NCBI GenBank assembly: GCA_051251645.1
Contig: JBPOEY010000001.1
Span: 806,001-870,000 of the forward strand
Source of the DNA: Litorimonas sp051251645
Lineage (GTDB): Bacteria > Pseudomonadota > Alphaproteobacteria > Caulobacterales > Maricaulaceae
DNA: 64,000 bases
Direction: 5' to 3'
Part shown: positions 54,414 through 63,779 of the stretch, piece after piece
How positions within the stretch are numbered: position 1 is the stretch's first letter
Layout of the letters: each line of letters starts with the position of its first letter
The notes under the pieces: generated by a model
What the model was told of the DNA's origin: nothing
Seen by the model: only the letters and a program-made list of their open reading frames with translations
Databases searched by the model: none
Program-made: the position numbers and the translations under genes

Positions 54414-54438
54414 CCGCATAGCTGACAGGAAAGACCCG

Positions 54439-55950
54439 ATGGCGACTGCTCCGAAGAAAACAACAGCGAAGAAACCCGCTGCGAAGAAGAAAGCGCCGGC
54501 AAAGCGCGCAACGAAAAAGGCTGCGAACACGAATCGTGTCGCGACTGGCAAAATCAGCCAGGTCATCGGCGCTGTCGTCGATGTCGTCTTTGAAGGCGAC
54601 TTGCCGGAAATCCAGAACGCGCTCGAAACGGATAATGGCGGCAACCGCCTTGTTCTCGAAGTCGCGCAGCATCTTGGCCAGAACACGGTTCGCACCATTG
54701 CGATGGACGCGACTGAAGGTCTCGTGCGCGGTCAAGCGGTGACAGACATGGGCTCACCCATCATTGTTCCCGTTGGTCCTGAAACGCTGGGTCGGATCAT
54801 GAACGTTATCGGTGAGCCGATTGACGAACGCGGCCCGATTAACTCAAAAATGAAAGCGCCGATCCACAAGTCTGCGCCGCCATTTGTTGATCAAGCCACA
54901 GAAACCGCCGTTCTTGCGACCGGTATCAAAGTTATCGATCTGCTCTGCCCTTACGCCAAAGGCGGCAAGATCGGCCTGTTCGGCGGTGCTGGCGTGGGTA
55001 AAACAGTTTTGATCATGGAATTGATCAATAATATTGCCAAACTCTTCGGCGGTTACTCTGTGTTTGCGGGTGTTGGTGAGCGGACCCGTGAAGGGAACGA
55101 TCTCTACCACGAAATGATCGAATCCAAAGTGATCAACCTCGACGGCGAAAGCCGCGCGACATTGGTCTATGGCCAAATGAACGAGCCTCCCGGAGCCCGC
55201 GCGCGTGTGGCTCTGACAGGTCTGTCACAGGCCGAGTATTTCCGTGACGAAGAAGGCAAAGACGTTTTGTTCTTCGTCGATAACATCTTCCGCTTCACGC
55301 AGGCGGGTTCCGAAGTGTCCGCGCTCTTGGGTCGTATCCCGTCTGCGGTGGGCTATCAGCCAACATTGGCGACTGAAATGGGTCAGATGCAGGAACGCAT
55401 TACATCGACGCATAAAGGCTCAATCACCTCCGTGCAGGCCATCTATGTGCCCGCCGATGATTTGACCGATCCAGCGCCCGCCACATCCTTTGCTCACTTG
55501 GACGCGACAACCGTTCTGAACCGGGCGATTTCAGAAAAAGGTATTTACCCAGCCGTTGATCCGCTCGACTCGACCTCACGTATTTTGGAGCCCCGGACTG
55601 TCGGTAAAGATCACTATGATGTGGCGCGCCGCGTTCAGGAAACATTGCAGCGTTATAAGTCTCTGCAAGACATCATCGCCATTCTCGGCATGGATGAGCT
55701 GTCCGAAGAAGATAAACTCGTCGTCGCGCGTGCGCGTAAGATTGAGAAATTCCTCTCGCAGCCTTTCGATGTGGCTGAAATTTTCACGGGTTCGCCGGGT
55801 ATTCAGGTGCCTCTCGAAGACACAATCCGTTCGTTTAAAGGCGTTGTGAACGGCGAATATGATCACCTGCCAGAGCAAGCCTTCTATATGGTCGGTGGCA
55901 TCGATGATGTGATTGAGAAAGCGGCGAAAATGGCCGCAGCTGCGGCGTAA
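54439..55950 (+). CDS. atpD: ATP synthase F1 beta subunit with Lys/Ala-rich N-terminal extension
   Basis: Catalytic subunit. The 503-aa protein has the P-loop GGAGVGKTV, the catalytic GERTREGND, and the DELSEED-like DELSEEDK. About the first 33 residues are an alanine- and lysine-rich tail (KKTTAKKPAAKKKAPAK) absent from most bacteria; similar tails occur in Caulobacter-like relatives. ATG 54439 has AGGAAAG seven bases upstream. The next gene downstream is not atpC but an unrelated exported protein. Confidence 0.98.
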   Translation: MATAPKKTTAKKPAAKKKAPAKRATKKAANTNRVATGKISQVIGAVVDVVFEGDLPEIQNALETDNGGNRLVLEVAQHLGQNTVRTIAMDATEGLVRGQAVTDMGSPIIVPVGPETLGRIMNVIGEPIDERGPINSKMKAPIHKSAPPFVDQATETAVLATGIKVIDLLCPYAKGGKIGLFGGAGVGKTVLIMELINNIAKLFGGYSVFAGVGERTREGNDLYHEMIESKVINLDGESRATLVYGQMNEPPGARARVALTGLSQAEYFRDEEGKDVLFFVDNIFRFTQAGSEVSALLGRIPSAVGYQPTLATEMGQMQERITSTHKGSITSVQAIYVPADDLTDPAPATSFAHLDATTVLNRAISEKGIYPAVDPLDSTSRILEPRTVGKDHYDVARRVQETLQRYKSLQDIIAILGMDELSEEDKLVVARARKIEKFLSQPFDVAEIFTGSPGIQVPLEDTIRSFKGVVNGEYDHLPEQAFYMVGGIDDVIEKAAKMAAAAA

Positions 55951-55952
55951 AT

Positions 55953-56519
55953 TTGAGAAATATTACGATCATCGTTTTTTTGGTCTTAGCATTTGCCACT
56001 TCGGCATTTGCTGGGGATCCTATGAAAGAACGTTATCGTGATGCACTCGGAAACGCTGAATATGAGAAGGTTTATTCTCGTTCAGTTGCGCATGCGGATG
56101 CTTTTCTTGGTTTGTGTATGACCCGTGTTCTTGGCGAGCCTTTGGGTGGATTCAAAGGCGATATATTGGAATGGCAGCCGCTAGAGGGATATAACACAAC
56201 TGAGGGGCTTCAGCTCTTTAATCCTCAAATATCGTCCGATGGCGCGTCTATCATCGACGTTTCTGAGAATGGAATGAGTTGTTGGACCCAATTTGAAACG
56301 CCAGTGTCTCCACTTAGCATACGGCCCATACTTGATGTAACAGAGAGCCTTCCGCCTGAAACACTAACGATGATTGATCAACAGCAAAGGCAAGGCTCAA
56401 ATGCTATAACCTTTAATTACCAACCGAATAATGGTTTGCAGGCTGTAACTATTCATCTTCGTGTTACTTGGGCCCCAAATCGGGATAATCTTGTCGCTAT
56501 CGTTCGACGAATGCAATAA
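55953..56519 (+). CDS. Exported protein of unknown function inserted between atpD and atpC
   Basis: The 188-aa frame begins at TTG 55953, two bases after the atpD stop, with a clear signal peptide (1-20, SAFA). The mature part has two cysteines (Cys55, Cys110), so a disulfide is possible, and no recognised family motif. It is lower in GC and uses more A/T-ending codons than the flanking atp genes, which suggests acquisition or relaxed use. No ribosome site precedes the TTG; an ATG at 56022 would lose the signal peptide. The next gene, atpC, starts 12 bases after its stop, so it would share the operon. Confidence 0.68.
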   Translation: MRNITIIVFLVLAFATSAFAGDPMKERYRDALGNAEYEKVYSRSVAHADAFLGLCMTRVLGEPLGGFKGDILEWQPLEGYNTTEGLQLFNPQISSDGASIIDVSENGMSCWTQFETPVSPLSIRPILDVTESLPPETLTMIDQQQRQGSNAITFNYQPNNGLQAVTIHLRVTWAPNRDNLVAIVRRMQ

Positions 56520-56531
56520 AAGTTAGATTAG

Positions 56532-56924
56532 ATGACTGACACACTCACATTTTCACTCGTTTCGCCGGAACGCGAATTGTTTTCAGGGCAAGTGGATCAG
56601 GTTGATCTGCCGGGCACTGAGGGTGATCTCGGTATTTTGCCGAACCATTCGCCGCTGATGGCAGCGATCCGCACAGGCGCGATTACGGTTTATGCCAATG
56701 GCGGCGAAGAGAAGTTCTTCGTTGAAGGCGGTTTTGCGGACGTGACACCCGCGGGTCTGACGGTTCTGGCCGAAGTGGCCACACCACTGGCCGAGGTTGA
56801 TCGTGATGATCTGACGCTGAAAATTGAAAAAGCGCGGGCTGATCTCGAAATGCTGTCAGATGAGAAGGCCATGGCCGCGCGTCATCATATTGATGGGCTC
56901 GAAGCTATCTTTAATATGGTCTGA
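56532..56924 (+). CDS. atpC: ATP synthase F1 epsilon subunit
   Basis: Inhibitory stalk subunit. The 130-aa protein has the beta-sandwich start LTFSLVSPERELFSGQVDQVDLPGTEGDLGILPNHSPL in pieces, and a C-terminal helix. Length is normal. It is followed by a terminator, closing the operon. Confidence 0.95.
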   Translation: MTDTLTFSLVSPERELFSGQVDQVDLPGTEGDLGILPNHSPLMAAIRTGAITVYANGGEEKFFVEGGFADVTPAGLTVLAEVATPLAEVDRDDLTLKIEKARADLEMLSDEKAMAARHHIDGLEAIFNMV

Positions 56925-56956
56925 TCTGGCCCTGTTTCAGTCTTATAATCATTTCA

Positions 56957-56985
56957 AAAGGCGCGGTATGATCCGCGCCTTTTTT
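56957..56985 (+). terminator. Rho-independent terminator of the atp operon
   Basis: AAAGGCGCGG pairs with CCGCGCCTTT across a six-base loop, followed by a run of T (about six to seven) ending at 56985. Confidence 0.9.
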
Positions 56986-57093
56986 GTATCTTGCGTTGCC
57001 CTGTTGGGGTTGACGTGTGAATTCTCTCCAACCGGTTTGAGCGCCGCCAGTGATCGTGACGATTACCCTGCATTTGTCAGTGATTGGGGACCG

Positions 57094-58014
57094 CTATGGC
57101 AAGGACCGCAGCGCCTCTGTGACAGGCTCGATGAGGGTATTCACCTCTGCACTCGAACTAATCGACGCCGAGACGTAAAGCGCCTGAAGAAAAGATTTCA
57201 CGTTGTGAAGGCGTGCTAGTCCGTCTTCAGATTTAAAAGCCTCGCCCCATTCACTCATCGGGGCGGGATCAACCAAAGGCGCAAGCCACTCGGCCCAATC
57301 TTGTTCGGTTCGAACCCCATTCATCGCGATGAAAAGGACGGGACGTGCCAGACGTCCGGATTCACCATGAATATAAGCATGTCCATTCCCCGATGGAACT
57401 TGTGCACGAACGGCCTGCAACAAGCTGTCGGCCTGACCCTCTGTAAGCGCCGGGTTCAGCGTTAGTTGCATGATCCAGTCAGCGCCATGCGCAACACCGT
57501 GCCGCCAGCCGTCTGTGTCGGAAAAGCCGCGATAATCCTTGATCCCCGCGACGTAAGTTGCTGCGGCTTGAACGAGTTGGTTTCGCTCGGTCCCTGTCAG
57601 ATAAGGATCAACACGATCGGTGCGCGCGACTTCCGACAGGACGAGCGCTGCAAAAGGTGCAGAGAAGCCGTCCGGGTCATTCGTCCCGATCATAGAGAGC
57701 AGCTGTTCCCGTACGGCGCGAATGTCATCCTTCGGCATTGTGCCAGAGCGCAATAAGGATGTTAGACCTTCATAGGCGATCCCATCGCGAACGCGTGGGT
57801 CTGAATGACCGAGGCAGTTCACCCATGCTGCGGCCATGTCAGCTTTCGCCTGCGTGTCCAGCGCGTCAAATGATTCTACTTTGGCGCGTTTCATGTGTTC
57901 AATCGTGATGTCAGACGAGAGACACGTAGACTGCGGCGTTTCTGCCTTGGCGTAAGCTGGTAGGGAGAGCGCCAAGATAAGAAGGGCAAAGGGAGCACGA
58001 TAGGTCATAATCAT
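57094..58014 (-). CDS. DUF2785 family exported protein
   Basis: The 306-aa protein has a signal peptide (about 1-24, AKA) and the DUF2785 hallmark GWRHGVAHGADWIMQL, a helical-repeat type domain. Function is unknown. I chose ATG 58014, which gives a normal signal sequence; GTG 58041 overlaps the stop of the upstream MFS gene by four bases and would add a nine-residue leader. The MFS gene lies directly upstream in the same direction, so they are probably co-transcribed. Confidence 0.78.
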   Translation of the reverse strand: MIMTYRAPFALLILALSLPAYAKAETPQSTCLSSDITIEHMKRAKVESFDALDTQAKADMAAAWVNCLGHSDPRVRDGIAYEGLTSLLRSGTMPKDDIRAVREQLLSMIGTNDPDGFSAPFAALVLSEVARTDRVDPYLTGTERNQLVQAAATYVAGIKDYRGFSDTDGWRHGVAHGADWIMQLTLNPALTEGQADSLLQAVRAQVPSGNGHAYIHGESGRLARPVLFIAMNGVRTEQDWAEWLAPLVDPAPMSEWGEAFKSEDGLARLHNVKSFLQALYVSASISSSAEVNTLIEPVTEALRSLP

Positions 58015-58037
58015 CTCATAGCGGCTTAACGGTTGTC

Positions 58038-59333
58038 TCACGTCTCATATGTTTCGGGTGTGGGCTTCACAATAGGCGTAGGGACATCGCTGAGTTTCGC
58101 GGTCCGGTCTTCCTTCGTTGTCACCATTATAAAGGCCACGAATGAGATCGCCGCGAGGAGGGCTGCCAGTAAAAATGGAGCACCGGGTTTGTAGATCGGC
58201 GAGGTTTCAGGATCAGCGAAGACGTAGAAGACGCCTGTCAGCACAAGCGGCCCAATCATCATGGCCAGACCCTGCGCTGCACCGAGAGCGCCCTGTAGCT
58301 CGCCTTGTTCGGTTTCATTAACCCGGACACTCATCATATTCGTCAGAGAGGGACCATAGAGACCTGCGAGGGCTGCGAACGGTCCGGCGGCATAAACAAT
58401 CCATCCTTCATAGGCATTACCAAGAATGCCGTAAGCCAGCACGCAACTGCCCATACCGATCAAACCACACCAAAACAGGCCGAGTTTTGGGATGGCGATG
58501 CGGATCAGATAGCCTTGTACGAAAAGGCTCGCGAGCCCGAAAGCGCCGAGCGAATTGCCAACGTCTTTGGGGGTCCAGTCGAGTGCTTCTTGGGTCGAGA
58601 GCGTATAGGTGCTGGGATACACTGTGTGCGCGACTGCGAGCAGAAAATAGACGAAAATCATGCCTTTGACGCCAGAGATGCGGCTAAGGCTTTTTAAGGA
58701 TCCAGCCGCGTTTGAACGCTTAATGTCAAACGTGCGGCGTTTCTCAGGCTTATGCGTTTCCGGCAACACGATGAAGCCATAAACAAAATTCAGCGCGCAG
58801 ATCACGCCGGCGGCAAAGAAAGGCACACGCGGGCCGAATTCGCCGAGCCACCCGCCGAAGACCGGGCCGAGAATAAACCCGACACCAAAGACAGCGCCAA
58901 CAAGGCCAAAATTCTGCGCCCGTGTTTCCGGGGGGCTGACATCGGAAATATAGGCGTTGGCTGTTGAGAAAGTCGCTCCGAACGCGCCGGAAATTGCCCG
59001 GCCGAGATAGAGAATAGCAACCGTCGGCGCAATCGCCATCAGGAAGTAATCAAGCGCTAATGCGCCGACAGAGAAGAGCATGACAGGACGCCGACCAAAG
59101 GCATCGGACAGACCGCCCGCAATCGGCATGCAGATAAACTGCATGACGGCAAAAACGAAGGTCATCCATCCCAAATGCAAGGCCGCTTGATTATTTTCCA
59201 AACCGGTCAGCGATTTGATCAAATCGGGCAGAACTGGAATCAGGATGCCGAAGCCAATCGAATTGATCGCAACGGTAATCAGCACAAAAACGAGTGCGTT
59301 TTTTTCTCTAAAAGACGTCGCCATGGCGCGCAT
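58038..59333 (-). CDS. MFS transporter, Tet (TCR) type drug or metabolite exporter
   Basis: A 431-aa carrier with 12 predicted membrane segments. ISIGFGILIPVLPDL in helix 1, GGLSDAFGRRPVMLFS (motif A) and GLVGAVFGVGFILGPVFGG (motif C, antiporter type) are the marks of the TCR/Tet family. The substrate cannot be told; tetracycline export is only one option. Start codons at 59333 and 59324 are both possible. It lies five bases behind the rppH stop. Confidence 0.85.
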   Translation of the reverse strand: MRAMATSFREKNALVFVLITVAINSIGFGILIPVLPDLIKSLTGLENNQAALHLGWMTFVFAVMQFICMPIAGGLSDAFGRRPVMLFSVGALALDYFLMAIAPTVAILYLGRAISGAFGATFSTANAYISDVSPPETRAQNFGLVGAVFGVGFILGPVFGGWLGEFGPRVPFFAAGVICALNFVYGFIVLPETHKPEKRRTFDIKRSNAAGSLKSLSRISGVKGMIFVYFLLAVAHTVYPSTYTLSTQEALDWTPKDVGNSLGAFGLASLFVQGYLIRIAIPKLGLFWCGLIGMGSCVLAYGILGNAYEGWIVYAAGPFAALAGLYGPSLTNMMSVRVNETEQGELQGALGAAQGLAMMIGPLVLTGVFYVFADPETSPIYKPGAPFLLAALLAAISFVAFIMVTTKEDRTAKLSDVPTPIVKPTPETYET

Positions 59334-59337
59334 TAGC

Positions 59338-59826
59338 TTAGGCGCTTGGCTCCGCATAGGGCGCAAACTCGGTGACTAGCTGTTCATAGACGTCGCGTTT
59401 GAAGGGCACGACTGTTTTTGGGGTTTTGGAAAATTTAGCCCACTTCCATTCTGAAAACTCTTGGGTGCCATGCGACGTCAAATCGACGTGTTTCTCGCTG
59501 CCATTGAAGCGGTAGGCGAACCAGAGTTGGCGTTGTCCATTGTAAATTCTGCCTTTTTTCTTCGCCATGCCGGGCGGGTAGTCATAATAGATCCAGTCTT
59601 TAATATGACCGAGTGGTGTGAGGTGGGCGATTGTGATGCCTGTTTCTTCCCAGAGTTCTCGCAACGCTCCAAACTCAGGGCTTTCGCCATCATCCAAGCC
59701 GCCTTGCGGAAACTGCCAAGAAAATTTTCCTGTTTCGCCATAGCGCCGCCCGAGCCAGACGCGACCTGACTTATTGAACAGGCAAACGCCAACGCAAGGT
59801 CGATAATGGTCTGGATTAGGGGTCAT
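59338..59826 (-). CDS. rppH: RNA pyrophosphohydrolase (Nudix)
   Basis: Removes pyrophosphate from the 5' end of mRNA and so starts decay. The 162-aa protein has the Nudix box GGLDDGESPEFGALRELWEETGI and the RppH-type WQFPQGG before it. It overlaps the upstream YibQ-like gene by four bases. Confidence 0.95.
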   Translation of the reverse strand: MTPNPDHYRPCVGVCLFNKSGRVWLGRRYGETGKFSWQFPQGGLDDGESPEFGALRELWEETGITIAHLTPLGHIKDWIYYDYPPGMAKKKGRIYNGQRQLWFAYRFNGSEKHVDLTSHGTQEFSEWKWAKFSKTPKTVVPFKRDVYEQLVTEFAPYAEPSA

Positions 59827-60995
59827 TTGAGGGTCGCTGTTGCGGGAACGAGGATAAGCCCTTGGCTCGATAAGGTCGCGGCCCAGCCTTTGACCGCATC
59901 AATAGTTTGCGGGTAGACAAAGCCGACACCAAGCACGCCGGGCGATTGTTTGGCCTCTGCAGCCAAGTTGCCTAACCGAGCCTCGATCACACTCTGGCTG
60001 GGGGCCGGATCAATTAGACCGAAGCTGGTTTTGAACGGCAAGGAAATCGATTGCGCCAGCACGCCCGCGGTCGGCGCGTCAAAGGAGCCATCGATAAAAA
60101 AGCCAAGGCCAGAGGCTTTTATCTCATTGAGAATAGGACCCAGTGCATCGCTACGTCGCAGCAAGACGTCGCCTTGATAATTGATCACGCCTGCGTAGCC
60201 TTGCGCGCGAGACATCAGGTAATAAAGATGTTGGCGATTATCCGCAGCGTTAAGACTGACGCGTAAGGTTCGCTCAGTCCCTTGGGCCGTTGCGTCGAAT
60301 TCTGCGCCTTCCATGGGAATTTCGAGGAGAACTTCGTGACCACGTACGCGCGCTTGGTCAATCCAACCCTGTAGACCGGGTGTTTGTGCGGCGAATGATA
60401 AGGTTACAGCGGGTGGAAGTTCATCGATGGCCCGTTGTGTCAGGGCTGCGTTAATCCCGAGCCCGCCCACAATGATCGAAACGGGGGTGCGTCCGTTGCG
60501 CGCGTATGACGGAAGGCCGTAGGCGTCCAGCGGGGTCTTCCCGGCGCGGTTCGGACCTGGAATAGCGCCAAAACGACTCTGGCGTATCAAAGATTGGTCG
60601 AGTGGCGGCGCTTTCGGGGTCGGAGGCGGTAAGACAATTGTCTTTGGCGTTGGACTAGGTTTTGCGCCAACCGGATTTCCGAGGGCGTCGATCGCGGCAA
60701 TAGCGTCTGTCGGGTTCTCGCCCGCAGGAACCAAGTCGGCAAGAAGATCGGTGAGTGTGTCTCCTCGCTCATCCAGAGGTGAGAGGGTCTGTCCTTCTGG
60801 CAAGTTTGCGATAGAGACGGACCCCTTCGGCTTTGCATCGGAATCGCTACCAAAAAACCGGGCCATAAGCATTGGGGTGGAAATCAATATGATGAGGGCA
60901 ATGAGCGCTAAGCTAAGGTGATGCCGCCGCTTGGGCAGAGATAAAGCCTGCCGTCGGCGCGAGGCGACTCGCCTGATGGGATCTTCCGATGTCAT
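59823..60995 (-). CDS. Divergent polysaccharide deacetylase (YibQ-like)
   Basis: The 390-aa protein has a cytoplasmic Arg-rich start, a membrane helix at about 25-47, a Pro-rich linker and a C-terminal divergent deacetylase fold with SIIVGGLGINAALTQRAIDELPPAVTLSFAA and LLEIPMEG. The classical deacetylase metal Asp-His motif is replaced (VGGLG instead of DDG), so catalysis is doubtful. It lies 28 bases downstream of the S41 peptidase pair and overlaps rppH; this order is typical in alphaproteobacteria. Confidence 0.88.
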   Translation of the reverse strand: MTSEDPIRRVASRRRQALSLPKRRHHLSLALIALIILISTPMLMARFFGSDSDAKPKGSVSIANLPEGQTLSPLDERGDTLTDLLADLVPAGENPTDAIAAIDALGNPVGAKPSPTPKTIVLPPPTPKAPPLDQSLIRQSRFGAIPGPNRAGKTPLDAYGLPSYARNGRTPVSIIVGGLGINAALTQRAIDELPPAVTLSFAAQTPGLQGWIDQARVRGHEVLLEIPMEGAEFDATAQGTERTLRVSLNAADNRQHLYYLMSRAQGYAGVINYQGDVLLRRSDALGPILNEIKASGLGFFIDGSFDAPTAGVLAQSISLPFKTSFGLIDPAPSQSVIEARLGNLAAEAKQSPGVLGVGFVYPQTIDAVKGWAATLSSQGLILVPATATLK

Positions 60996-61023
60996 AAGTC
61001 GCTCTTAAGGCGAGCCGAGGGCG

Positions 61024-62334
61024 CTAGTCGAGGTCAGATTGCGCGTCGAGCAAATCTTGGTAACGGGACGTCTTGAGAATATCGACGGCTGTGCGAAGCT
61101 GAAAGTCCTCATCAATGGGGAATGTTTCAGGTGGGAACATAACGTTGTCGTAAATCTCTTCATAATCGGACGTGTCAGAATTTCTCAACGCATTGGGCAG
61201 ATTGTCCTCGCGAACACGACGCCGCAACTCACCTTTGTCGTCAAGGGCCGACACAAGCTGATCTGGCATGATACCGCGACCCTGAATGCTTTTGCCAGAT
61301 GGGGTGTAATATTTCTGCGTCGTCATCCTCAGCGCGCCCTTATTGCCGGGCAGAGGAATGACAGATTGCACAGAGCCTTTGCCAAAGGTTCGGCGGCCAA
61401 CGACGACCGCGCGACCCCGGTCTTGCAGCGATCCTGCGAGGATTTCAGCGGCGCTGGCGGAGCCAGGAGAGACAAGAACAACAATGGGCATGTTAGGCAG
61501 CAACTCGCCGGCCTCTGCATGGTAGCGTTCGGTATCAATGTTTTTGCGGCCACGGACGGAGAGGACTTCTCCACCATCAAGGAACAACCCTGAGACTGAG
61601 ACAGATTGGGTCAACAAGCCCCCGCGATTGCCGCGCAAATCGATAATTAAGCCGGGAATTTCGCCGCCCAATTCTTCGATTAATATCTCGAGCGCGCGCT
61701 CGAGGTCGGTCGTGAGTTTACTATTGTTGAAGCTCTCAATGACCACATAGCCGAGGCCTTGTTCAACCCGGTGGCGAATGGCGCGTCCGCGGACCTGCTC
61801 TCGCACAACGGTGATTTCACGCGGCTCTTGGTCGGGCGTGAGGACGGTGACGTTGACCGGATCGCCGGCAAGACCACGGATGCCTTCGACGGCTTCGTCA
61901 AGATCGAGCCCCAAAATAGGCTCGCCTTCAACGGCTGTAATGAAATCCCCGGTCCGGATGCCGGCGCCATAGGCGGGGCCTTCTTCGAGTGCATAGCTGA
62001 TCTTAATCAGTCCCCCTTCCATGATGACCTCAATGCCGAGGCCGCCATATTCGCGGCGTGCCGCTTTGCGTTGCTCGGTGAAGGTCGTTGGAGGAACATA
62101 GCTAGAATGGGGGTCGAGTTTGGCGAGCGCACCGTTAAGGGCACCTTCGATCAAAGCCTGCGTTTCGACAGGTTCGACATATTCTGCTTCGACAATCGTT
62201 AGAATGTCAGCGAGGATTTGCATCTTCTCATAGGAGGGGGCGTCAACTGGCTTAGGCGGCGCAGCATATGACCAGCCCGCAATAAGGCTTCCCGTAAGGA
62301 CGCCCGCAAGAATTAGCCCGTGTTTCGGCGACAC
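61024..62334 (-). CDS. S41 C-terminal processing peptidase, copy 2
   Basis: A periplasmic or membrane-anchored protease, 436 aa. It has an N-terminal membrane/signal segment, a PDZ domain (about 95-175), and a catalytic core with Ser294 in GSASAAEI and Lys319 in TFGKGSVQ, exactly 25 residues apart as in Prc. The GTG start overlaps the stop of copy 1 by one base (TAGTG). It is clearly a tandem relative of the next gene. Confidence 0.93.
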   Translation of the reverse strand: MSPKHGLILAGVLTGSLIAGWSYAAPPKPVDAPSYEKMQILADILTIVEAEYVEPVETQALIEGALNGALAKLDPHSSYVPPTTFTEQRKAARREYGGLGIEVIMEGGLIKISYALEEGPAYGAGIRTGDFITAVEGEPILGLDLDEAVEGIRGLAGDPVNVTVLTPDQEPREITVVREQVRGRAIRHRVEQGLGYVVIESFNNSKLTTDLERALEILIEELGGEIPGLIIDLRGNRGGLLTQSVSVSGLFLDGGEVLSVRGRKNIDTERYHAEAGELLPNMPIVVLVSPGSASAAEILAGSLQDRGRAVVVGRRTFGKGSVQSVIPLPGNKGALRMTTQKYYTPSGKSIQGRGIMPDQLVSALDDKGELRRRVREDNLPNALRNSDTSDYEEIYDNVMFPPETFPIDEDFQLRTAVDILKTSRYQDLLDAQSDLD

Positions 62335-63674
62335 TAGTTTTGCAGCTCAGCCAAGCGTTGATCGTAATTACCAGACTTGATCAGCGCGATGGCCTGTTGC
62401 AGCTGATAATCATCCTGAACGTCAAACCCTTCAGGCGGATAATCAATAATCTTGTCGTCCTCTGTGGTGTCTTCAGCGGAGGCATCTTCTGGGATTGCAT
62501 CGGCCTCTTCATTCACGATTGAGTTCGGTAGGTCAGATTCGCTCATGCGCGTATGGTCTTCGCCGTCATTTGGATAGGATGACACAAAGAGATCCGGATC
62601 AATGCCTGTGCCCTGAATAGAGCGGCCTAAAGGGGTGTAGTAGCGTTGAGTTGTGAGGCGGAGTGCGCCGTCACGGCCACCCCGAAGTGGGATTAACGAT
62701 TGGACGGAGCCTTTGCCGAAACTTGTCATGCCCATCACGACCCCGCGACCGCGATCTTGGATAGCCCCTGCGACGATTTCCGATGCAGAAGCTGACGCCT
62801 CATCAATCAGGACAACAATGGGAACACCTTTGAGCAATTGACCGGGCTCAGCGTCGTAACTTTGCTGATCGGCGCCTTCGCGTCCGCGCGTTGAGACGAC
62901 TTCGCCGCCATCTAAAAAGGCTGAAGAAATTTTGATGGATTGATCGAGCAAACCTCCGGGATTTGTTCGTAAATCAAGGACCAGGCCGGGTAATTGACCG
63001 TCAATGTCGCGGCGCAATTGTGCGATCGCTTCAGCAAGTCCTGGGGCTGCTTTTTCGTTAAACTGACTGATGCGAATATAAGGCACGCCGTCTTTGATTT
63101 CGTGCGTGACAACGGCGCGGTCAACTTCGCGGCGAACCAATGTAATATCTTGCGGTTCTTCATCAATGCGCGCGATTGTCAGTGTGACAGGTTCGCCCGC
63201 TTTGCCGCGAATAACATTGACCGCTTCTGTCAAGGACAGGCCGAGCACGGTTTTGCCATCAATTTCCGTGATGTAATCGCCTGATTTTATACCGGCTTCT
63301 TTGGCCGGGGAGCCATCAATGGGTGAGACGACTTTGACGTAACCCTCTTCCTGTGTGACTTCCATGCCCACGCCAACATAGCGTCCAGACGTTTGTTCTT
63401 GGAGGCGTTGAAAGTCATCGGGACTAACGTAGGAGCTATGCGGGTCGAGTGATTGCAACATGCCGTTAATCGCATCTTCAATCAGTTCACCATCTTCAAC
63501 TTCAACGACATAATCGCTGCGAACGCGCGCCATGACATCGGCGAAAAGGTCAAGTTGTTCGAACGTGTCGGAGTAGGACGGCTTTTCGACAGCCAGCGCC
63601 GCCTGATTGGCGGTCGAGAAGGCAAACAGTCCCACGGCGGCGACTGTGCCCACAACTGGCAGTACATATTTCAT
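62334..63674 (-). CDS. S41 C-terminal processing peptidase, copy 1
   Basis: A 446-aa CtpA-type protease with a signal/anchor segment (about 1-30), a PDZ domain (about 95-175), catalytic Ser296 in SASASEIVAG and Lys321 in SFGKGSVQ, and an acidic C-terminal extension (about 395-425) missing in copy 2. ATG 63674 has AAGGAG seven bases upstream; the open frame runs on to 63761. It is read after the M23 peptidase gene, with 105 bases between. Confidence 0.94.
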   Translation of the reverse strand: MKYVLPVVGTVAAVGLFAFSTANQAALAVEKPSYSDTFEQLDLFADVMARVRSDYVVEVEDGELIEDAINGMLQSLDPHSSYVSPDDFQRLQEQTSGRYVGVGMEVTQEEGYVKVVSPIDGSPAKEAGIKSGDYITEIDGKTVLGLSLTEAVNVIRGKAGEPVTLTIARIDEEPQDITLVRREVDRAVVTHEIKDGVPYIRISQFNEKAAPGLAEAIAQLRRDIDGQLPGLVLDLRTNPGGLLDQSIKISSAFLDGGEVVSTRGREGADQQSYDAEPGQLLKGVPIVVLIDEASASASEIVAGAIQDRGRGVVMGMTSFGKGSVQSLIPLRGGRDGALRLTTQRYYTPLGRSIQGTGIDPDLFVSSYPNDGEDHTRMSESDLPNSIVNEEADAIPEDASAEDTTEDDKIIDYPPEGFDVQDDYQLQQAIALIKSGNYDQRLAELQN

Positions 63675-63779
63675 CAAGCATCTCCTTGCTAGATTATTAC
63701 TTATAGACGGTAATGGTCTGTTTCCAGTCAAATTGCTGCGATTGCCATGCCAACTTACCACTGTTTAACGCGCAAACCT

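Noticed and set aside
56968..57219. An 83-codon plus-strand frame with a signal-like start just after atpC
   Set aside because: Its ATG lies in the loop of the atp terminator, it has no ribosome site, and its second half is antisense to the DUF2785 gene. Probably chance, or a remnant.
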